Shown in pieces: positions 45,336 to 48,730 of a stretch of 48,730 nt of DNA. Every line of letters begins with the position of its first letter. Position 1 is the first letter of the stretch. A model generated the notes under the pieces. It made no database searches and was not told the DNA's origin. It saw only the letters and a program-made list of their open reading frames with translations. The stretch comes from Alicyclobacillus tolerans (GTDB lineage: Bacteria; Bacillota; Bacilli; Alicyclobacillales; Alicyclobacillaceae), in NCBI RefSeq assembly GCF_021739485.1, contig NZ_JAJFNK010000038.1:1-48730 (forward strand). Direction: 5' to 3'. The position numbers and the translations under genes are program-made.

Positions 45336-46568
45336 GTGAACGAGCCTTTGCCCGTTCGGAAAGTTTTTCACGGCAAAAAGGTCTTGGCTCTGGTGGTGCT
45401 TGGACTTTGTGAATTTGTCCGAGGCGCGCTGTTGTTTTTTATATTACCAATATACGTTCGCGGAGTGCTAGACCTATCTCCAGGGGTGATTGGATACGCC
45501 ATGGCTGCCCATTACGCCATGGATACCAGTCTGCGCAGTCCGTCAGGCTGGTTTACTGACCGGTTTGGGCAACGCAAGGTATTGCTCGTCACCTTAACGG
45601 TAGGTTTAGTTGGCCTTTTGTTTATCATCCAGGCAAATCAGGATTTCCCTTTGATCTTAGGAAGTGCGATGCTCGGCATGGCGATGGCTTCCGTCTGGCC
45701 TGGGGTGATTTCCCGGGTAACGGCAAGCTTGTCTGCGGAGTCCCACGCCACAGCCATGAGCGGAGTTATTATGGCCTGGTTGGTGGGTGCGGGTTCTGGA
45801 ATGGTCAGTATGAGTTGGCTGCTGGACGATCACGTCCGCAGCGGCTTCGCATCCCTGCTCGCCTTGTGGTTTGGGTCGCTGGTTCTTTCGATGATCGCGA
45901 TGCAAGGCCGAGCGGCTGACAGCCATCATTCGAAAGTCCGTTTGCGGGCCCGCAACGTTTGGCGCGAGGTGTACAGCGTCCGGTTGTTGTTTCCAGGGAT
46001 GTTTGTACAGACGTTTGCCATCGGGCTGCTGCTGCCGGTGCTCGTTTTGTATGCCCGCTATGAACTTGGCTTAAGCGGACGGATGTACAGCTACCTGTTG
46101 ATTGCCGGAGGAGCCGGAACGGTGGTGCTTCAGATTCCGTTTGGCCGCTTGGTGGACCGATTTGGTTACAAACGTTTTTTGGTCTCGGGTTTTGCGTTGT
46201 CTTCGGTAATGCTCGTGCTGATGGTGCAGACTCATGTCATTTGGCTGGTGTTTGCCAGCGTCGCGGGCCTTGGATTTGCTTATGCGTTGATTTTGCCCAG
46301 TTGGAACTCGGTGTTGGCCCGCAGTGTGTCGGACAAACGCCGGGCTGTCATGTGGGGCGTGTTTATGACCGTTGAAGGGTTTGGAATGGCACTAGGTCCG
46401 TTGGCGGGGAGCCAATTGTGGCAAAATGTCAGTCCTCACTCGCCCTTTTACGCCGCTTCAGCTATCTTATTGGGAATGACAGTGTTTTACACGTATGCTC
46501 CGCTCGAACGCGTATTCTTCAAGACCCGACCGTCGAACAGCTTGGATAACGGCGGCGAAACAGTGTAA
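45336..46568 (+). CDS. MFS transporter, 12-TM
   Basis: 410 residues from GTG 45336, with AGGAGG six bases upstream; ATG 45297, overlapping the dedA start, has no SD. Twelve membrane helices with the loop 2-3 motif GWFTDRFGQRKVLL and an equivalent in the C-half (GRLVDRFGYKRFLV). No subfamily could be assigned; likely an efflux or lipid-related permease. It is followed 16 bp later by the DUF212 gene and probably co-transcribed. Confidence 0.88.
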   Translation: MNEPLPVRKVFHGKKVLALVVLGLCEFVRGALLFFILPIYVRGVLDLSPGVIGYAMAAHYAMDTSLRSPSGWFTDRFGQRKVLLVTLTVGLVGLLFIIQANQDFPLILGSAMLGMAMASVWPGVISRVTASLSAESHATAMSGVIMAWLVGAGSGMVSMSWLLDDHVRSGFASLLALWFGSLVLSMIAMQGRAADSHHSKVRLRARNVWREVYSVRLLFPGMFVQTFAIGLLLPVLVLYARYELGLSGRMYSYLLIAGGAGTVVLQIPFGRLVDRFGYKRFLVSGFALSSVMLVLMVQTHVIWLVFASVAGLGFAYALILPSWNSVLARSVSDKRRAVMWGVFMTVEGFGMALGPLAGSQLWQNVSPHSPFYAASAILLGMTVFYTYAPLERVFFKTRPSNSLDNGGETV

Positions 46569-46584
46569 AAACGGAGGGGTCGCT

Positions 46585-47094
46585 GTGCTCCGGGACTCAG
46601 CTTATATTTGGATTGGCCCGCTGGTGGCCATGGTGGTGGCTCAGTTGCTAAAACCGTTGGTGATTATGATCCAGGAGCGTTCTTTCGACATCGCGCGAAT
46701 GCGGCAGTCTGGAGGAATGCCAAGTTCACATACGGCACTGGTTGTCGCTTTGGTGACAGAACTGTGGCTCCGTGAGGGCGGCCGAAACCCGGTATTAGCT
46801 CTCGCCATCTTTATTGCATTCATTGTTATGTACGATGCCGCAGGGGTTCGTTGGCAGACTGGGCGGCAGGCCGCCGTGTTAAACCGGTTGCTGCACGACT
46901 TGCAACGGGCCAAGCTAACCGAGGCACAATTGCAGCAGTCTTCCTCAGTGCAAGGCATTCGGCCCCTTCAAGTCGCGAAGGCCCCCTGGTGGCTCGTGGA
47001 CTGGCCTGTACTCAATGAACACGTCGGACACAAGAAAATTGAGGTCCTCGGCGGGGGCATCGTCGGGATTATTGTAGCCCTGTATTTACATTAG
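46585..47094 (+). CDS. Divergent PAP2 family protein (DUF212)
   Basis: 169 residues from GTG 46585, with GGAGGGG five bases upstream. Four membrane helices. The DUF212 signature RQSGGMPSSHTALVVAL is a shortened version of the PAP2 phosphatase motif, and the MYDAAGVRWQTGRQA motif follows. Members are predicted acid-phosphatase-like membrane enzymes, possibly acting on undecaprenyl or lipid phosphates, but are not characterised well. A loop of about 35 residues lies between TM3 and TM4. Confidence 0.93.
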   Translation: MLRDSAYIWIGPLVAMVVAQLLKPLVIMIQERSFDIARMRQSGGMPSSHTALVVALVTELWLREGGRNPVLALAIFIAFIVMYDAAGVRWQTGRQAAVLNRLLHDLQRAKLTEAQLQQSSSVQGIRPLQVAKAPWWLVDWPVLNEHVGHKKIEVLGGGIVGIIVALYLH

Positions 47095-47183
47095 GATGGT
47101 CCAGCCGGATGTCCAGTTGAATGGGCCAATACGGAACGTTTCTAAACGGTTTCCGCGCCATTTCTGTCCCTGCACACTTCCCG

Positions 47184-47211
47184 TATATATTGTGTCCGCT
47201 GCACATATGTT
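47184..47211 (+). promoter_or_regulatory. Possible sigma-E type promoter of cotJ
   Basis: TATATATT (47184-47191), 12-nt spacer and CATATGTT (47204-47211), near the SigE consensus (ATATT, 13-15, CATACA-T). The spacer is slightly short. Bacillus cotJ is SigE-dependent, so the position fits. Confidence 0.3.
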
Positions 47212-47256
47212 GAATCTAGCGAACAAAAAATGAGAAGTGTAAGGGGAGATTGCACC

Positions 47257-47475
47257 ATGGACCGCCAGTGGCGCGTCTACTACCCGTATCGCAGTCCTTT
47301 TGACCCCTGCCCCCCTCTCGAAAAGGCATATATTGTTCCACCAAACCAATACGTGACATTCCAACCGAAGGGCTTAAAACAGTATACCCCTAGGGAGGCC
47401 TTAAGGCGGGGAACCCTGTGGCCGGATTTGTACAGTCCTTACGACAGGCAGCGTAAGGGGAGGGATTCCCAGTGA
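47257..47475 (+). CDS. cotJA: Spore coat-associated protein CotJA
   Basis: 72 residues from ATG 47257, with AGGGGAG eight bases upstream. The Pro-rich pattern FDPCPPLEKAYIVPPNQYVTFQP and the REALRRGTLWPDLYSPYD end match CotJA. It is a small inner-coat protein made in the mother cell, operating with CotJB and CotJC. Its TGA overlaps the GTG start of cotJB. Confidence 0.93.
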   Translation: MDRQWRVYYPYRSPFDPCPPLEKAYIVPPNQYVTFQPKGLKQYTPREALRRGTLWPDLYSPYDRQRKGRDSQ

Positions 47476-47738
47476 GCAGTCCCGTGGTGCCCAAAGAGTA
47501 TTACCAGTACATGTCCGAGTTGCAAGCTGTAGACTTTGTCTTGGTCGAACTCACGCTGTATCTGGACACGCACCCAGACGACCAGCAGGCCCTTGCGCAG
47601 TTTGGGCAGTTTCAACGGCGCAAAGCCTCGTTAATGCAGCAGTTTGAAAGTCAGTTCGGATCCCTGCGTGAGTACGGCAATAGTCCGGTTGGTTCGAAAT
47701 GGACGTGGGCAGAAGGACCCTGGCCTTGGCAGGTATGA
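47472..47738 (+). CDS. cotJB: Spore coat protein CotJB
   Basis: 88 residues, GTG 47472 overlapping the cotJA stop. The CotJB family pattern is YYQYMSELQAVDFVLVELTLYLDTHPDDQQAL and the C-terminal WTWAEGPWPWQ. It is a mother-cell coat component. In the usual cotJABC operon cotJC follows at once; here instead come two tandem repeat arrays, a terminator-like hairpin and an inverted gene before cotJC. Confidence 0.95.
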   Translation: MSSPVVPKEYYQYMSELQAVDFVLVELTLYLDTHPDDQQALAQFGQFQRRKASLMQQFESQFGSLREYGNSPVGSKWTWAEGPWPWQV

Positions 47739-47782
47739 TTTTTTGAATTTTGGTGTTCATCTGCAATGTCACATGGTTTGTC

Positions 47783-47834
47783 GGTCATTTCGCAAGGTCA
47801 TGTGGCAAGGTCATTTCGCAAGGTCATGTGGCAA
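47783..47834. repeat. Tandem repeat, 26 bp x 2
   Basis: Two exact adjacent copies of a 26-bp unit (47783-47808, 47809-47834), each itself made of two similar halves (AAGGTCATTTCGC and AAGGTCATGTGGC). It lies 45 bp after the cotJB stop. Confidence 0.9.
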
Positions 47835-47857
47835 GTCTCGCAAGCCTTCTTTGAACA

Positions 47858-47892
47858 CAGCCCCGGAGAGCGTACCGGGGCTGATTTTCTTT
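47858..47892 (+). terminator. Terminator of cotJAB
   Basis: A 9-bp stem CAGCCCCGG (47858-47866) / CCGGGGCTG (47875-47883), an 8-nt loop and ATTTTCTTT. Confidence 0.75.
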
Positions 47893-47987
47893 GTCTGCGT
47901 CCCGGCGGCTTTGTTTGCGCACGATAGCTTTGTCTGCGTCCCGGCGGCTTTGTTTGCGCACGATAGCTTTGCCTGCGTCCCGGCGGG
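47889..47987. repeat. Minisatellite, 39 bp x 2.5
   Basis: Units at 47889-47927 and 47928-47966 are identical; a third is partial (first ~20 bp, one mismatch) at 47967-47987. Each unit has two related halves starting CTTTGTCTGCG and CTTTGTTTGCG. All frames stay open but no coding signal is present. Confidence 0.92.
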
Positions 47988-48011
47988 CGCCCCCATCCCT
48001 TGCTTGGCCGA

Positions 48012-48503
48012 TCACTTACTCCCTTGGTGCTTATACTGCTTATAAAAGTGCGCCATGGCCGTCGCAACAGTCTCCCCTTTGGGATTCGTTACAGTGGATT
48101 GGAAAACAATCATGACACGCGAGTTTTGCACGACCCGAATTTCAGCATGTAGTACATCTCCGGGTTGACCAGGCCTAATAAAGTCTACCGCGATGTTGAG
48201 GGTCAGTGCGCGCTCGATGCTCTGGTCCAGTAAAAATGCCGTCTCCGCCATCGCAGTATCGATAAAGGCGGTCATCAATCCTCCGTGCAGCAATCCGTAC
48301 CGGTTCACCAAGTCGTCCGTTACGCGCATTTCATAGCGGAACACGTCCTCTTGTCTGTCCGTTTGCGTAAAACCCATCAATTCCTGAACAAATGCCAAGG
48401 GCCGATGGTAGGTGTCCTTTTTCGCCCGGATTAACCGGAGAATGGACTCGAGTTCACTGTCAGGAAGACCCTCTAACTCTTTAACGATCTCGTCTCGAAC
48501 CAC
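48012..48503 (-). CDS. PaaI-family hotdog thioesterase
   Basis: 163 residues from GTG 48503, nine bases after AAAGGAG; TTG 48512 is too close to the SD. The hotdog core shows NRYGLLHGGLMTAFIDTAMAE (catalytic HGG and Asp region) and NIAVDFIRPGQPGDVLHAE, as in PaaI/YdiI acyl-CoA thioesterases. An N-terminal ~50-residue helical extension precedes the domain. It hydrolyses an acyl- or aryl-CoA thioester in the cytoplasm. Inserted, in opposite orientation, between cotJB and cotJC. Confidence 0.9.
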   Translation of the reverse strand: MVRDEIVKELEGLPDSELESILRLIRAKKDTYHRPLAFVQELMGFTQTDRQEDVFRYEMRVTDDLVNRYGLLHGGLMTAFIDTAMAETAFLLDQSIERALTLNIAVDFIRPGQPGDVLHAEIRVVQNSRVMIVFQSTVTNPKGETVATAMAHFYKQYKHQGSK

Positions 48504-48646
48504 TCCACACAACTCCTTTATCAGGGCAAATACAGTCTTATATTAGACTGTACATTTCGAAATTGGCTCTAAGAACTTTGCATTCATATAGACATCCCTT
48601 AGCGGCATATCCATCTTTGATGGCATTTGATGCGGGGGTGGTCCGA

Positions 48647-48730
48647 ATTTGGATTTATGAGAAAAAGCTGCAGTATCCGGTGCGTGTCAGCAAGTGCGAC
48701 CCGAGGTTGGCCAAGTACCTCATCGAACAG
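48647..48730 (+). CDS. cotJC: Spore coat manganese catalase CotJC, 5' end (partial, probable ATT start)
   Basis: The 28 visible residues (WIYEKKLQYPVRV, CDPRLAKYLIEQ) match the N-terminus of CotJC, which begins MW(V/I)YEKKLQYPVKV in Bacillus. The position of the first Met is an ATT at 48647, eight bases after GGGGG (48634-48638), a good wobble match to the anti-SD. In-frame ATG 48620 has no SD, and GTG 48638 falls within the SD. The gene runs off the window. CotJC is a ferritin-like Mn catalase of the spore coat. Confidence 0.9.
   Translation, partial: MWIYEKKLQYPVRVSKCDPRLAKYLIEQ

Noticed and set aside
47783..47987. Possible CRISPR array
   Set aside because: Repeat units are directly adjacent without spacers, only two to two and a half copies, and no cas genes are present.
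47798..48115. Open frames across the minisatellite
   Set aside because: They owe their length to a 39-bp repeat free of stops; several frames are equally open and none has start signals or family resemblance.

Overview
The window looks like chromosome from an aerobic, endospore-forming Bacillota, most likely Alicyclobacillaceae or a close relative. Support comes from spore genes (ytxC next to thrS, cotJA/cotJB/cotJC), Firmicutes RNA regulators (two SAM-I riboswitches, a guanine riboswitch, a threonine T-box, an infC leader), the infC-rpmI-rplT block, strong Shine-Dalgarno sites with many GTG/TTG starts, and a sulfide:quinone oxidoreductase with a DUF1641 partner as in sulfur-tolerant acidophiles. 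The genus is an inference. No rRNA, tRNA, CRISPR, phage or insertion sequence was recognised.

Layout. 1-6343: a tightly overlapping eight-gene operon (small protein, CxxC redox protein, SAM methyltransferase, C-GCAxxG-C-C protein, radical SAM enzyme, AMP-dependent CoA ligase, XdhC, MobA-like nucleotidyltransferase). It matches the accessory cluster beside aldehyde oxidoreductase in Desulfovibrio (DVU_1551-1557 type) and should mature a molybdenum hydroxylase encoded outside the window. 6436-11734: SCO1-like protein, ZIP metal transporter, an internally duplicated membrane protein, and KatG. 12136-13104: divergent PadR regulator and haem-oxygenase-like monooxygenase sharing two perfect operators. 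13221-16514: methionine ABC transporter split into divergent metNI and metQ, each with its own SAM-I riboswitch fired from back-to-back promoters.

16598-23287: lineage-specific genes, including two tandem paralogous membrane proteins that are each internally duplicated, an MFS transporter, a trio of small helical proteins, and a two-part ThrE-type exporter. 23528-28928: OmpR-type two-component system followed by a sugar-type ABC importer without its ATPase. 29116-32543: DHA2 efflux pump convergent with a soluble PAS histidine kinase. 33040-36228: a divergent NRAMP-family transporter and a guanine-riboswitch-controlled NCS1 permease. 36376-38221: SQR and DUF1641 behind a promoter carrying a CsoR/CstR-like operator.

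38623-48730: housekeeping and sporulation: ytxC, T-box-thrS, infC-rpmI-rplT, a SpoU methyltransferase, DedA, MFS, DUF212 and the cotJ genes. The cotJ locus is unusual. cotJA-cotJB are separated from cotJC by two sets of tandem repeats and an inverted thioesterase gene, and cotJC appears to start with ATT. It is cut off by the window edge.

Most promising for new biology: the radical-SAM/CoA-ligase maturation operon, the four-repeat membrane protein pair, the altered NRAMP-like metal site, the split cotJ locus, and the competing hairpins between the T-box and thrS.
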